Positions 38,148 to 50,072 of a stretch of 64,000 nt of DNA are shown here, one piece after another; the first letter of the stretch is position 1; each line of letters starts with the position of its first letter. The notes beneath the pieces are model-generated. The model was not told where the DNA came from and did not search any database. It saw only the letters and a list, made by a program, of their open reading frames with translations. The stretch covers positions 196,637 through 260,636 of the forward strand of contig JBNGIO010006141.1 in NCBI GenBank assembly GCA_049999805.1, read 5' to 3'. The position numbers and the translations under genes are program-made. The stretch comes from Folioceros fuciformis (lineage: Eukaryota; Anthocerotophyta; Anthocerotopsida; Anthocerotales).

Positions 38148-41100
38148 TCAAGGTCGACCCTTACAGCTGCAGCAACCATCTGCGAACAGATGAACCCGGT
38201 ACCCATCCCTTACAACAATGTCTCTCTGTTCAAGCCTGGACATGATCTCCGTGGAACTGTGGCAGTCACTGCACATCCGTAGATTCTTCGTTACCACCAG
38301 AGGCGTCCCACTCGCTGTGTTCAAAAGACCAAACGCCAGAGCAAGTTTCTCAGCATGCCCACAGAGCGCCTCTTCCTTTTCCTTCTCAGAAAGTGGCTTC
38401 AGCACCAATTGGGTGTGAGGTACGTGGCCTCCTTCCTGCTTCAGACGTGCATTCGTGCTCTCTAACTTCAGCGCAATCTCCTCTCTTCTTTCTCCCACCA
38501 CAAATCTGTGTACCTCCATGTTCACCTCAATGGTGGCCACTGCAGGTTTCTTGTTAGCTCCTGCTGCCATTCTCAGTGTTTCTATCCTGTCTACATCACT
38601 CCACCTACCTGCGTCTGCGTAGGCATTGGCCATGAGCACGTACGCAGACGCCCACTGAGGGTCTAGCCTAACGATGCTTTCAAAACACCACCGCGCTCTC
38701 TCCACGTCCCTGTGACTTTTGCACGCATTCAGCAAAGACGTCAATGCCACAACATCAGTCTGGCCCTCGCAAGACAAGAGGACGTTCTCAGCCTCATCTA
38801 ATTGGCCTGCGCGCCCAAGAAGATCAACCATGCACGTGTAATGCTCAATACCAGGTTTGATGCCATGCTGTTCAGCCATGGAATCAAAGTGCTTTCGACC
38901 CTCGGTGACCAGCCCCTCATGACTGCAAGCTACTAGAAGACAAGTAAAAGTAGCTTCATCGGGCCGAATACCGGCAACTAACATCTCATCAAAACAAGCT
39001 AGTGCTTTGTGACCAGCGTCGGAGGAACCATACCCAGATATCAGGGCATTCCATGTCACCACATTCTTCGCCTTCATGCTGTCAAAAACCAGGCGAGCCT
39101 CTTCCAGCTCACCACATTTTGCATACATGTCGACAAGGCAGTTGCCCAAAACTACGTCATCCAGCAGTCCTCTTTCCACAATCTGTGAATGCAGCTGCCT
39201 TCCCTTCTGTAAGGCACCAGTGCTTCCACAGGCCTTCAGGAGGCAACCAAAGGTCACATGATTGGTGAAGATCAAGCCTTCTTGCTCCATACGTCCATAC
39301 AGAGCAAGTGCCTCATGGCCGAGTCCTTGATGCGTATACCCAGCAATCAGGGCATTCCATGTCACCACGTCCTTCGCGGCCATGCTGTCGAAAACCTCGC
39401 GTGCCTGCTGCAGTTCACCACATTTTGCATACATGTCCACCAGGCAGGTGCACAACACTACGTCATGCAGCAGTCCTTTTTCCAGAATCAGAGAGTGCAG
39501 CTGCCTGCCCTTCTGTAGGGCACCAGTGCTTGCACAGGCCTTAAGAACGCAAGAAAAAGTAACATGGTCAGCAGAAATGAGGGTCCCCTCCTCCATTTGT
39601 ACATACACAGCAAGTGCCTCATGTCCGCGTCCTTGCTCAGTATACCCACCAATCAGGGCATTCCATGTCACCAGATTCTTTGTCGACAAGCTGTTGAAAA
39701 CCTGGCGTGCATCTTCTAGTTCACCACATTTTGCGTACATGTGCACCAGGCAGGTGCCTACCACTACACTATCCATAGCTCCTCTTTCGACGATCAGTGA
39801 GTGCAGCTGCCGGCCCTTCTGTAAGGCACCAGTGCATGCACAGGCCTTCAGAAGGCAAGCAAATGTGACATGATCAGCCACAATGAGCCCTTCTTGCTCC
39901 ATTGTTTCATAAAGAAAAAGCGCGTCTTGGCCAAGTCCTTGCTGAGCATACCCAGCAATCAGGGCATTCCATGTCACCACAGTCTTTGTGGTCAAGCTGT
40001 CAAAAATCTGGCGAGCATCTGTCAGTTCACCACATTTGGCATACATGTCCACCAGGGAGTTGCCCAGAACTGCAGTATCCAGCAGTCCTCTTTCGACTAT
40101 CAGTGAGTGCAGCTGCCTCCCCTTCTGTAAGGCACCAGTGCTTGCACACGCCTTTAGAAGGCAAGAAAAAGTAACATGGTCAGCTAGAATGAGGCCCTCC
40201 TGCTCCATTTGTCCATACACGACAAGCGCTTCATGTCCAAGGCCCTGCTCGGAATATCCAGCAATCAGGGCATTCCATGACACCACGTTCTTCGTCTTCA
40301 TGCTGTCAAAAACCCGGCGTGCATCTTTCAGTTCGCCTCTCTTTGCATACCCAGATATCAGGGCATTCCACGTCACCACGTCCTTTGTGGCCAAACTGTC
40401 AAAAACCTGCCGTGCATCTTCCAGTTTGCCACATTTTGCATACATGTCCACCAGGCAGTTGCCAACAAACAAGTTAGTAGGAATGCCACTCTGCTCCACA
40501 TGACCATGCACTTCCCTTCCAGATTCCAAGTCATTTGCAGATGCGCAAGCTTGCAGGGCAGCTACATAAACGTGAGCATCCGCCTTCACTCCTGACCTAC
40601 GCATCTCACGATACAGCTGTAAGCCCTGCTTTGGTTTCCCATGCTTAGAGTATGCGGAGATTATGGAAGACCACATGAAGGCATCTGGTTTGCCAACCTT
40701 GGTGAACACATCCATGGCCTCGGATAGCCTACCTCCGCTTGCATACATTCGCAATATATGGTTCCCCATGTAGGCTTTCGAATCGTACCCAAGCTTGACA
40801 ATGAGATGGTGAACTCTCCTCCCCAAAACCAAATCCTTCTTGGCTGTGCACAGTTTGAGCACAGTATAAAACAGAAACTGAGAAATGGCAGTCTCTATCT
40901 GCGCCAGAGATTCCAGAGCTCCAACGGCTTCGGAAATCTTCCCCTGCTGACATAACATGGTCACAAGTCCAGCCGTCACAACGGAGGGTGCGGATCCTTC
41001 AAGCCTGCCTGGTTCAGCATTATCCGGAGAGGCACCACGAGCCATCTTCATATCCAAGGAAAGCAGCTGCTCATCAACCCAAGCCGGCTTCAACAGGTTG

Positions 41101-41441
41101 TTTAACCACAGGACCTCGCCGGATTCTTTATGCCGGAAGTCAGGCGATCGAGATCTCTTCTTATCTCGCCTGTTGTCCCACCACATGGTAGGATCCAGGA
41201 AAAATTGTTGCCACAAGTGCTCCAGCTCCTGCCGACGACCATCGCTGGAAAACCCGTTCCCGCACACAGATGTTAGCGGAAGTGGGATTGCCGGGCTCCT
41301 TACACTGTTGGACCTGGAGGGCTGGCCGTTCGGCTGAGGTGAACTCCGTGAGGCGAGGTGGGAGGGAGTTCCTCGTGGAATCCCTGTGCACACACCAATC
41401 TGTTGAGGCCACAACGGGTCCGAGTGCCACAATGTGGCCAT
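38148..41441 (-). CDS. PLS-class PPR-DYW:KP protein with intact PDF-like motif
   Basis: A 1,097-residue intronless protein. I place the start at 41,441 (MATLWHSDPLWPQQ), which aligns with the neighbours, although the frame is open for 26 more codons upstream. Residues 76-130 are an intact PDF-like block (HLWQQFFLDPTMWWDNRRDK, RSPDFRHK, EVLWLN, PAWVDEQL). About six PLS triplets with one extra S unit (GYAKRGELKDARRVFDSM), then E1/E2 and DYW:KP: KKPAVATIEV, HAE, CSDCH and C-terminal CSCKGRP. A small oddity is VHLF where the others have VHRF. This is the closest relative in the window of the gene at 18,090-21,407, in opposite orientation. Predicted U-to-C organelle editing factor. Confidence 0.95.
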   Translation of the reverse strand: MATLWHSDPLWPQQIGVCTGIPRGTPSHLASRSSPQPNGQPSRSNSVRSPAIPLPLTSVCGNGFSSDGRRQELEHLWQQFFLDPTMWWDNRRDKKRSRSPDFRHKESGEVLWLNNLLKPAWVDEQLLSLDMKMARGASPDNAEPGRLEGSAPSVVTAGLVTMLCQQGKISEAVGALESLAQIETAISQFLFYTVLKLCTAKKDLVLGRRVHHLIVKLGYDSKAYMGNHILRMYASGGRLSEAMDVFTKVGKPDAFMWSSIISAYSKHGKPKQGLQLYREMRRSGVKADAHVYVAALQACASANDLESGREVHGHVEQSGIPTNLFVGNCLVDMYAKCGKLEDARQVFDSLATKDVVTWNALISGYAKRGELKDARRVFDSMKTKNVVSWNALIAGYSEQGLGHEALVVYGQMEQEGLILADHVTFSCLLKACASTGALQKGRQLHSLIVERGLLDTAVLGNSLVDMYAKCGELTDARQIFDSLTTKTVVTWNALIAGYAQQGLGQDALFLYETMEQEGLIVADHVTFACLLKACACTGALQKGRQLHSLIVERGAMDSVVVGTCLVHMYAKCGELEDARQVFNSLSTKNLVTWNALIGGYTEQGRGHEALAVYVQMEEGTLISADHVTFSCVLKACASTGALQKGRQLHSLILEKGLLHDVVLCTCLVDMYAKCGELQQAREVFDSMAAKDVVTWNALIAGYTHQGLGHEALALYGRMEQEGLIFTNHVTFGCLLKACGSTGALQKGRQLHSQIVERGLLDDVVLGNCLVDMYAKCGELEEARLVFDSMKAKNVVTWNALISGYGSSDAGHKALACFDEMLVAGIRPDEATFTCLLVACSHEGLVTEGRKHFDSMAEQHGIKPGIEHYTCMVDLLGRAGQLDEAENVLLSCEGQTDVVALTSLLNACKSHRDVERARWCFESIVRLDPQWASAYVLMANAYADAGRWSDVDRIETLRMAAGANKKPAVATIEVNMEVHRFVVGERREEIALKLESTNARLKQEGGHVPHTQLVLKPLSEKEKEEALCGHAEKLALAFGLLNTASGTPLVVTKNLRMCSDCHSSTEIMSRLEQRDIVVRDGYRVHLFADGCCSCKGRP

Positions 41442-41858
41442 AGATAAGGGCTCGTTGTCGGAAGCTGAGTCTAAAAACACAACATGGCAGAAAGCCCAGG
41501 AGTGACGGTGAAACACCACACCACGGTGAAGTGAAGTACGAGAGTGGACCGGTTTTCTGTTGGACTGGTGCCCACAAAATGTGGATGATGAGCACCATCT
41601 GGCACGTCACGATTTCGAAGATTTCTTTGCACAGAGAAGTAAATTGTTTGACGACGCTCTAAACAATCTTTCATTTTACGCATGAATCTCTACCTGCCTA
41701 TATGCAACACGGCTCCGTCCAAAATGACCTTGGAGACTAGAGGACAAAACCCTTCACCGAGAGCTGGGCTGGATCAGTGTCCCAGCCATCCGTAACCATG
41801 TCCCACTCCGGGCACGGATGGGGAGCACTGGGCATCGGCATTCCTCCCTTTACTATCC

Positions 41859-43313
41859 TCACAGTCGACCCTTACAGCTGCAACAGCCATTTGCAAATCG
41901 TTGCACACGGTAGCCATCCGTCACGTCACAACAATGTCCATCTGTTCAAGCCTGGACATGATCTCCGAGGAACTGTGACAGTCGATGCACATGCGCAGAT
42001 TCTTCCGTCACCACCAGGGGTGTGCCACACGGAGTGTTCAACAGACCAAACGCCAGAGCCAGCTTCTCAGCATGCCCACAAAGCGCATCTTCCTTTTGCT
42101 TCTCACACAACGGCTTACACACCAACTTTGTGAGCGGAACGTGGCCTCCTTCCTGCTTAAGACGTGCATTTGTGCTGTCTACTTTAAGCGCAATATCATC
42201 TCTGCTTTCTGCACCGCAAATGTATGTACCTGCTTTCTTACCTCAATGGTCGCCACTGCCGGTTTCTTGCTATCTCCTGCTACCAGTCTCTGTGTCTCAA
42301 TTGTGTCTGCATCGATCGGTCCACATGCCTGCATATGCATAGGCATTCGCCATGAGCAATACGCTGGCGCATCCTGAGTTCCAGTTTAACAATGCTTTCA
42401 AAACACCACATGCCCCTCTCTATATCCCCGTAACGTTTGCAGACATTCAACAGAGTCGTCAATCCCACCACATGGGTCTGGCCGTCGCATGATAAGAGCA
42501 CCTTCTCAGCCTCACAAAGATGGCCTGAACGCCCGAGAAGATCAACCATGCAGGTATAATGCTCAATAGTCGGTTTGGTACCATGCCGTTTAGAATCCCA
42601 TGGAATCAAAGTGCCTTGGACCCTCATGGACCAGCCCCTCATGACTGCATGCCACTAGAAGACAAGCCAAAGGTGCAATACCGGCAACGAGCATCTCCTC
42701 AAAACAAGCTAGTGCTCTGTGACCATTCATCACAAGTACCATACCCAGATATCAAGGCGTTCCATGTCACCATATTCTTTGTGTTCATGATGTCAAAAAA
42801 CCTGGCGTGCATCTTCCAGTTCAACACATTTTGCATACATATCCACCAAGCAGGTACCCAACACTAGGTTCTCCAGTAGTCCTCTCTCCACATTCTGTGA
42901 GTGCAGCTGCCTGCCTTTGTGTACGGCACCAGTAGTGCTTGCACATGACATTAGAAGGCAAGCAAAAGTGACATGGTTGGCCAAAATGAGCCCTTCTTGC
43001 TCCATTCGTTCGTACAGAAGAAGCGCCTCTTGGCCAAGCCCTTGCTGTGCATACCCAGCGATCAGCGCCGTCCATGTCACCACATCCTTAGTGGCCAAGC
43101 AATTGAAAACCTGGCGCGCGATTTCCAGTTCACCACTTCTCACACACAAGTCCACCATGCAGGGGCCCACCAGCACGTTCAACAAGCCTCTTCCAACAAT
43201 CTACGACTGCAGCTCCCTGCCCTCCTGTAAGCTACCAGTGCTTGCACAGGCCTTGAGAAGAGAAGCAAAAGTAACATGATCTACGACAACTAGGGTGGCC
43301 TCTTCGCTCTACT
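41859..43313 (-). pseudogene. PPR-DYW:KP pseudogene (C-terminal half)
   Basis: Pieces in several frames match the C-terminal half of the neighbouring DYW:KP genes, in order. PLS repeats lie at 43,260-42,790 (ARQVFNCLATKDVVTWTALIA and others), S2/E1 at 42,642-42,280 (EHYTCMVDLLGRSGHL), then E2 and DYW to 41,859, ending CCSCKGRL and stop. Frameshifts separate them, and there is no N-terminal half or PDF-like block to the right. It sits about 420 bases upstream of the start of the intact gene at 38,148-41,441 on the same strand, as expected for a broken tandem duplicate. Confidence 0.88.
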
Positions 43314-44025
43314 CATTGTACTGAACATCAAAAAATGGGATGAAGGGTTTAGGCTCAAAAGAAGTCTAGTCTACACAACCAACAAACCAATAAGCGGTGG
43401 GTACAAACTCTAAAAATTTATAATAACAAAAAAAGAAAAGAGATGTGTACATATTAACTGCAAAGCCTACACCCTAAACACCCAACAACCCTCCTCCGGC
43501 ACTCCATCTTCTCCACTCATAAACGCCAAAGTAAGCTTAACTCTGCAGCATCACCCAACACCCCTCTTCGGGTACTCAGCTTCTCCACTCATAAATGCCA
43601 AAGTAACCTTAACTCTGCAGCATCACGTGTCTCGATCTCCTCTTTTCAATCACCTATGCTCGCGTGTGAATCTCCAAAGCTTTAGGGTAGTGGTTTGTTT
43701 TGGTTGAAAAATGGTTAATAATAGCAAGGTTTGGTTTTCTTTTTCTATTTATTTTCCCTGATTTTCCTTTATTTTCTGGTTATTTTTTCTATTTTTCCTT
43801 TTTTCCTTATGCTAATTAGGTTAATTGATCAGCCACGTGTGAACCTCCAAAGCTCCAAAGCTTTGTGGTAGTGGTTTGTTTTGGTTGAAAAGTGGTTAAT
43901 AGTCGTATAGTTTAGTTTTTGTTTCTACTTATTTTCCTTGATTTTTCTTTATTTTCTAGTCTTTTTTCTTTTTTTTTCTTGTACTATTAAGTTATTTGAT
44001 CAGCAAATAACTAGTTTGGTTATTA

Positions 44026-44125
44026 NNNNNNNNNNNNNNNNNNNNNNNNNNNNNNNNNNNNNNNNNNNNNNNNNNNNNNNNNNNNNNNNNNNNNNNNNNN
44101 NNNNNNNNNNNNNNNNNNNNNNNNN
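44026..44125. other. Assembly gap (100 N)
   Basis: One hundred undetermined bases, a placeholder length, so the true gap size is unknown. Confidence 0.99.
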
Positions 44126-45101
44126 ATTAGTTCAATATTAATTAAAGATAGTAATATTAAATAATTAATAAATGTTAAATAATAAAATAATAAACAATTT
44201 TTTGAACCATGAGCGGGAATATGGGATATGTCAGGGTGGTCTAGTTGGCTGACAAGGTTGCATAATTGACTAAGCGGCCGTAAAGGCCGCGCCCTAGCTA
44301 GAGCAAGACTCCAACCGCTCCCATCTCAATTCTTCTCCCTCTCTTCCTCCCTTCTCCCATATTTTCTTCCCCGTTTCCTTTCCCCCTATGTTCTCCATCT
44401 TCCAATCTTGTTTTCTCTATGGATCCAACTAGCAAGCAGGAGTACAGATTCCTAAGTGAATGTGATTCACATAAGCAAGTTGCTAGGGTTGGGAGAGCTG
44501 GCAAATTAGGCATCGCTGGAGATCCGAGCGCCGGGCTACTAGATATGAGATGCTGCAGAAGACATTCGGGATGCGAGTTCTAATCATCCAGTCCTTTCCC
44601 CAGCCAGTCGAGTTTCTTAGCCAGCCAAGAATTCAACGTCCATCCCCTTCTCCTTTTTTTTTCTCCTCTCCCTTGGCCTCGTTTTGCTCCATCCTGATCT
44701 TGATTTCCAGTCCTGTACAGCCCCGCTGCTGATCAGCCTCACATTGCTTCAAGACTAGCCCACCCCAATTTCTTCTTTCCGCACACTAGCCCAGCACGCT
44801 CCTCCCCTCTCAGTCCCCCTCTAATCGATCCGTCCCAACAAACTGTTGGATCCCAGACTCGCTCCCATCAGCATGCTTAGCTGGCCCCTCTGATCCCATC
44901 GATGCTCATTTTTCAGTCTAACCAGCAGTTGCCAAAGCCCAATCTGACCGTTAGCATTGCCTCAGCTTGCCCCGCCGACATTCCTCCCCCACTACGCTGT
45001 TGGATCCTGGACCGCCAGCCACCCGCCGCCACCTGCGACACTGCAGGAGCGTTCTCCGACAGCAATTCTTCCCCCCCTCCCGTCGTTGGGCGATCTAGCC
45101 C

Positions 45102-45501
45102 NNNNNNNNNNNNNNNNNNNNNNNNNNNNNNNNNNNNNNNNNNNNNNNNNNNNNNNNNNNNNNNNNNNNNNNNNNNNNNNNNNNNNNNNNNNNNNNNNNN
45201 NNNNNNNNNNNNNNNNNNNNNNNNNNNNNNNNNNNNNNNNNNNNNNNNNNNNNNNNNNNNNNNNNNNNNNNNNNNNNNNNNNNNNNNNNNNNNNNNNNNN
45301 NNNNNNNNNNNNNNNNNNNNNNNNNNNNNNNNNNNNNNNNNNNNNNNNNNNNNNNNNNNNNNNNNNNNNNNNNNNNNNNNNNNNNNNNNNNNNNNNNNNN
45401 NNNNNNNNNNNNNNNNNNNNNNNNNNNNNNNNNNNNNNNNNNNNNNNNNNNNNNNNNNNNNNNNNNNNNNNNNNNNNNNNNNNNNNNNNNNNNNNNNNNN
45501 N
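45102..45501. other. Assembly gap (400 N)
   Basis: Four hundred undetermined bases. Any open frame crossing it is an artefact. Confidence 0.99.
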
Positions 45502-48500
45502 GTATTATATATGTATTGATATGTATTTAATATATGTGGTATCTGTATTGCCATATATATATCCTTTTTCTCCCTAATTTCCTTTTTCTATTTTCTCTCT
45601 TATTTTTCTGGATTTAATTTATGTTTTCTCACCTGTTTTCGTCCCCTAACCGTCCGGGAACTGTCCCAGCACTCTAGGATTTGTTGTCGATGGTTGAGGA
45701 ACCGTTTCGGCTAGAAGCAGATTCTACTAAATAAGCTGCAAATTTCATGCCCAGTTCCGGCTGCTAATCCCTCTTCTTCTAATCTCTCTCCTTTCTTCTC
45801 CCATTACTCCTACTAACACCAAGGGCCTTCCATCTCAGGACTGTTTGACAATCCAACGGCCCACTATCCCTTACGGTCATCGGTTGGTTGTGATGGATGC
45901 ATATTTGCTACCCTAACCCACTCTAGCAAGAGTTCAACTTCTGCAACCTCTCCACTAACATCTTTTGTTGTGTTCTTCTTGCTTCCAACACGTCTCAGGT
46001 AGGTCTGACCTACTGTCCATGGGCCCCGTAGAACATTTCTTAGGACTAAACTAACAAATTGACAAGTGCTCCTCCCATGAGGGCTGTGCATCAGCCACCG
46101 TGGGAGCCGTTAGGGAAGATGCTGCAAGAGTGAGGATGATTGGTCCGAAGGCAACCTCAGCCGTCATAGGAATAGTGGCAGCAGAAGCCTTCTACAAACA
46201 GTCACTCAACAATAAGACGGCGGTGCCCACTAGATCTAGAAGAGTAGACAATAGCCAAGGATCAACAAAGGCTGTTGGTAGGGTCAACAAGGGGGCTGGC
46301 GGTTCGTCAAGTTGATGGTAGGGTGGACTAGTCTAGAATAATGATGTGCTATAAACTATTGTTTTGGTTGTCGTGTCCTAGTAATCAACGTGTAGAGAGA
46401 GGAAGGGGACTAGAGCTAGGAGTCCTCTATAAGAGGCTATGAGCCTCTAGAACCCGCCTGTCACTTTACGATCTCTCTCGGGCTGTCCCTGCTTGGATAC
46501 AGCAGTGTGTGCCGGCTGTGCATGTATGCAATGTCTGGTAAAGCTTTGAGAAGTGGTGGCCAGGGTTAAGGGTTGAGTCCCTTTAATTCTTGATCGTGCT
46601 CTCCGTGCCGTGCCCCATGATCTTTCATTCTCATTTCCTCACAGGGCTAGAGTGAGTGCTGACCATGCTTGCATGGTGTCTGGTAGGATCGTGGGTGGCG
46701 ACATGTTCTTCTTTGGGGTTAGTCTAGTGACTCTTGCCAAGTGGGGGAGTTAATAGGGAAGTGTAGAAGGTAGTGGTGTTGTTGCTGGTGTTGATGTTGA
46801 AGTAAGTGAGTGAGTGAAGTGAGTGAGAGAAGTCGCAGATTTGAGACGTTAGTGTCATTGTAGTGGCTGGAATGAATTTGTGGGCACTGAGAGGGGTGCC
46901 ATTGACAGCTGGACAGTGAGGACTGTCCCACGCCTGATGGAAGCAGGAGGGAAGCCCTCAAATCTGTCATCCAGTTGATTGAGTCCTACCCTTCATCCAT
47001 AGCATCAAGGAACTCCATCGCTCCTTCGTGGGAACGAAACCCAATGTCTCAACGCGTGTGGGATAAGTGTCACCACAAAAGGTCGAACCCGTTGGCAAAT
47101 AGTGCACGGGGTTTTGCCACCACACCGCGCTCAATCTCTTAGAATCTAGTCAATGTCTAGTGTCGCTGGAGTAACTACAATAAACCTAAAGAGGATCATA
47201 CTAAAGTGAAAGATTCTACTACTATAATCAAGATTGCACTACTATAATAGCAAGGCATTGGCTAATGCCATATAAGGACAAAGATATACATGACAACGAC
47301 TATGGTAGAAGAGGAGGCGTCATCGACTCTTCCTCGTCTCGTGTACCCTTCCTCCTTTTAGACCATGATGTCTTAAGTGTCATCAACAGTTTCTACATTC
47401 AAGGGGTCAAGCGCTAGCCCTTCGATGACTCAATCATCTTTTGGTGGGTTGTCTTACTTGTATAGGACTAGATGGGTTTCCCCTCTTAAGTTTTATTTAT
47501 GGAATATATATATGTAAATCATGGTAGAAGAGAAAGGTCATACAAATGAAACAAAAAATGAATATGGCAAGATAGATTTCCCATGTTATTCTATCTATGA
47601 AATATATATGTGAACCAAGGTAAACGAGAAAGGTCATGGATTGAAACTAAAGCTGAACAAGATCATATTATGGAAAGTTTACTTCAAATAAATGACAATA
47701 AATTGATGCAAAGAGTAATTTTCAAGGTAGATCTAGATACAGTAATAAGAAAATATTATTATTATTATTATGGTAAATTATCCTCTTGGGAATTTTGGTG
47801 TATAGTAGAACTTTGTTATGTTTGTGTTGCTTGAATAACAACTATATAGAGAATTAAGATCAATTAAGTTTTACCAAGGATTCTTCGATATGTGTTGAAG
47901 AATATAAGGTCATTCATAATAAACTACTTATGTTTGATGGATTGGAGTTTATTACCATTTTCTAATAGCATAATTTTACTATTTTTTTCACTACTTAATA
48001 TAATACAGTAGTGGAATTTCTATTACTATGTAATATATTACTATGTAATAGGAGATCCATTAATTGATGTTTTAGATACTATGCATTAGGCTTCAAGGGA
48101 TTAACCCCTAGTATTTCTATCATGGTTTATCCCCCTAGTGTTTTTATCATGGTTTATCTCCCTCTTAAAGGGTAGATGGGTTTTCGATCTTGTTTTCTCA
48201 ATTACATAGCTCAACTTCCTCCTATGTAATGGCTTTACAAAGAATCATAGAAATAAAGTCTCAAAGCTTTTGATATAGATGAGAAATAAGTACTACATTA
48301 TACCTATTAACCTATATATATATAATACTAGATATGTAGATCACAAGTTTGTATTAAACAATAAAAATTTTAAACCTTTTAAGACATTAGAAAAAGTTGC
48401 ATTCACCATATTGTTTTGTTTGGTTAGTTTATATCATATACTTAGATGAATTTATAGTATTATTATTAGTGTGATTATTACTATTTATCAATCTACAAAA

Positions 48501-48810
48501 GATAAACTAGTTTGAACACCCAAGTGCAATGAGACTCCACTTGTGTTGAAACTTGCTTATAATTCTACTATAGTAGTGTATAATGGTATTTCTATTTTTG
48601 AAAAAAAGATAGAAAGTCTCATCTACTCCAAAGATTGGAGAAACAACCCGAGCTAAGCCAAAGGCCAAAAAGGGCACTAGCCCCTTCGAATATCATAATA
48701 AAAAACTACTTACTTTTCTTCGAATGTCATGATGTCGAATAACAAAAGGCCTACCTACCACTGGTGCCAAAGAAGCCGCTTGACCTACGCTTGTTGTTCT
48801 TCTAAAAACC

Positions 48811-49062
48811 GTATTTGCCAATGCTCGTTGCGAAGCAATGGATATGCGCTGTTGAAAAAAGGCCACCATAGCTGTATTTGCCAATGCTCGTTGCGAAGCA
48901 ATGGATACGCGCTGTTGAAAGAGGGCCACCATAGCCGTATTTGCCAATGCTCGTTGCGAAGCAATGGATACGCGCTGTTGAAAGAAGGCCACCATAGCCG
49001 TATTTGCCAATGCTCGTTGCAAAGCAATGGATACGCGCTGTTGAAAGAAGGCCACCATAGAG
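48811..49062 (-). repeat. Four-copy 63-bp tandem repeat inside the LINE C-terminus
   Basis: Units start at 48,811, 48,874, 48,937 and 49,000. On the minus strand each encodes 21 residues close to MVAFFQQRVSIASQRALAN plus TA. 63 is a multiple of three, so the frame of the LINE C-terminal region is kept through all copies. Copies differ at a few bases. Confidence 0.9.
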
Positions 49063-49975
49063 GAAAAAGGGAGAACACTATTCCTATTATTCTGATAAAC
49101 CTTAGCAAACTTCTTTATAGACCTTGAAAAGTCCTTGCCCATGGCCCCATGAGTTGCTAGCAAGAGCAAGGTGGATGAAGGTATCTCCGTCTTGCAAGGG
49201 AGAATACTTATGGACTTAAACACTTCCACAATCCTTCGTCACCCAACTAGGGGGGTTGATGATGACGTGCTCGCAAATCGAATCCTTAGTGGGATCCATA
49301 ACAACCACATTAGCAACACAAACCTCTTCCCCACTAGTGAAAAAAAGGTCAGCTCTAATTGAAACGCCATTGCGCAAAGTATATAGATGCTTCCTATGCA
49401 GAAGAAACCCACACTCCCTTGCCATTGAGAACGTGACATTGCGAACTACATCATGGGTGGTGATGCTCCCCAACGGAACAACGTGCTAGATAAGACCCTA
49501 TATCGATAATGGCAATCCTACGACTGCATGTAGACAGAGAAAAAGCCATGGGGTAGGCCAAACCTAAGTGAAATCTCATCACGGTAGCGAAAGTTGTTGG
49601 TGCAATTTGAAACGCCTAGATGCAAGGTCGAGCCAAAAGCCAAGAGCCCGCTCCTTTACGTGAACAAGATCGAATACGAGCTCAAGAAGACCTAGGGATG
49701 GATGAGTCTGAAAGAAGGGCTCTTAGTGCTTGGCCATATTGCTTTTTTAGGAGGGAGGCTTGGAGACCCCTCAACCCTTCCCTAGAAAAGGAGGTGAAAG
49801 GAGGTAGAGCCTCACGAGCCTCCAAAGGTAGAGAATCCCTCGCTTGCCTAAGAGATATCTATACAAGGAAAATGCCCTCCTCAACGCCTGAGATAAAACC
49901 TTCAAGAAGAGGGAAATCTTGCAGCAAAAAACGAGAGGCCAAAATTGGAGTCGAGAGCGCCCAGCTACCGAGAAA

Positions 49976-50072
49976 GGCAGTTGGTGCAGAGGCCTCCATG
50001 GCCGAAAGGCCAACCCCTCCAAAGGCAGTTGGTGCAGAGGCCTCCATGGCCGAAAGGCCAACCCCTCCAAAG
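49976..50072 (-). repeat. Two-copy 48-bp tandem duplication inside the LINE
   Basis: Two nearly perfect 48-bp units (GTTGGTGCAGAGGCCTCC... to ...CCCTCCAAAG). On the minus strand each encodes 16 residues of the FGGVGLSAMEASA block, again preserving frame. Confidence 0.88.

Larger units (their letters stand above)
43330..48690. other. AT-rich intergenic region with two assembly gaps, no gene recognised
   Basis: Composition drops sharply in GC compared with the PPR cluster. Long T-rich and TA-rich stretches include an ATT microsatellite near 47,755-47,772. Two direct repeats of TCCAAAGCTTT...GGTAGTGGTTTGTTTTGG occur near 43,671 and 43,848. Short open frames show no recognisable motif. It is probably old transposon debris. 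Confidence 0.6.

Noticed and set aside
41441-41519. Upstream extension of the 38,148 gene by 26 codons
   Set aside because: The neighbours' shared start motif (MA-x-x-W-x-x-D-P-L) falls at 41,441. The extension has no counterpart in the paralogues.
44902-45577. Open frames of about 205 codons on both strands across 44,902-45,577
   Set aside because: They cross the 400-N gap and consist mostly of undetermined residues.
48811-49062. Regular repeats that could suggest a CRISPR-like array
   Set aside because: There are no unique spacers. The units are contiguous 63-bp coding repeats in a LINE relic, in a plant nuclear sequence.
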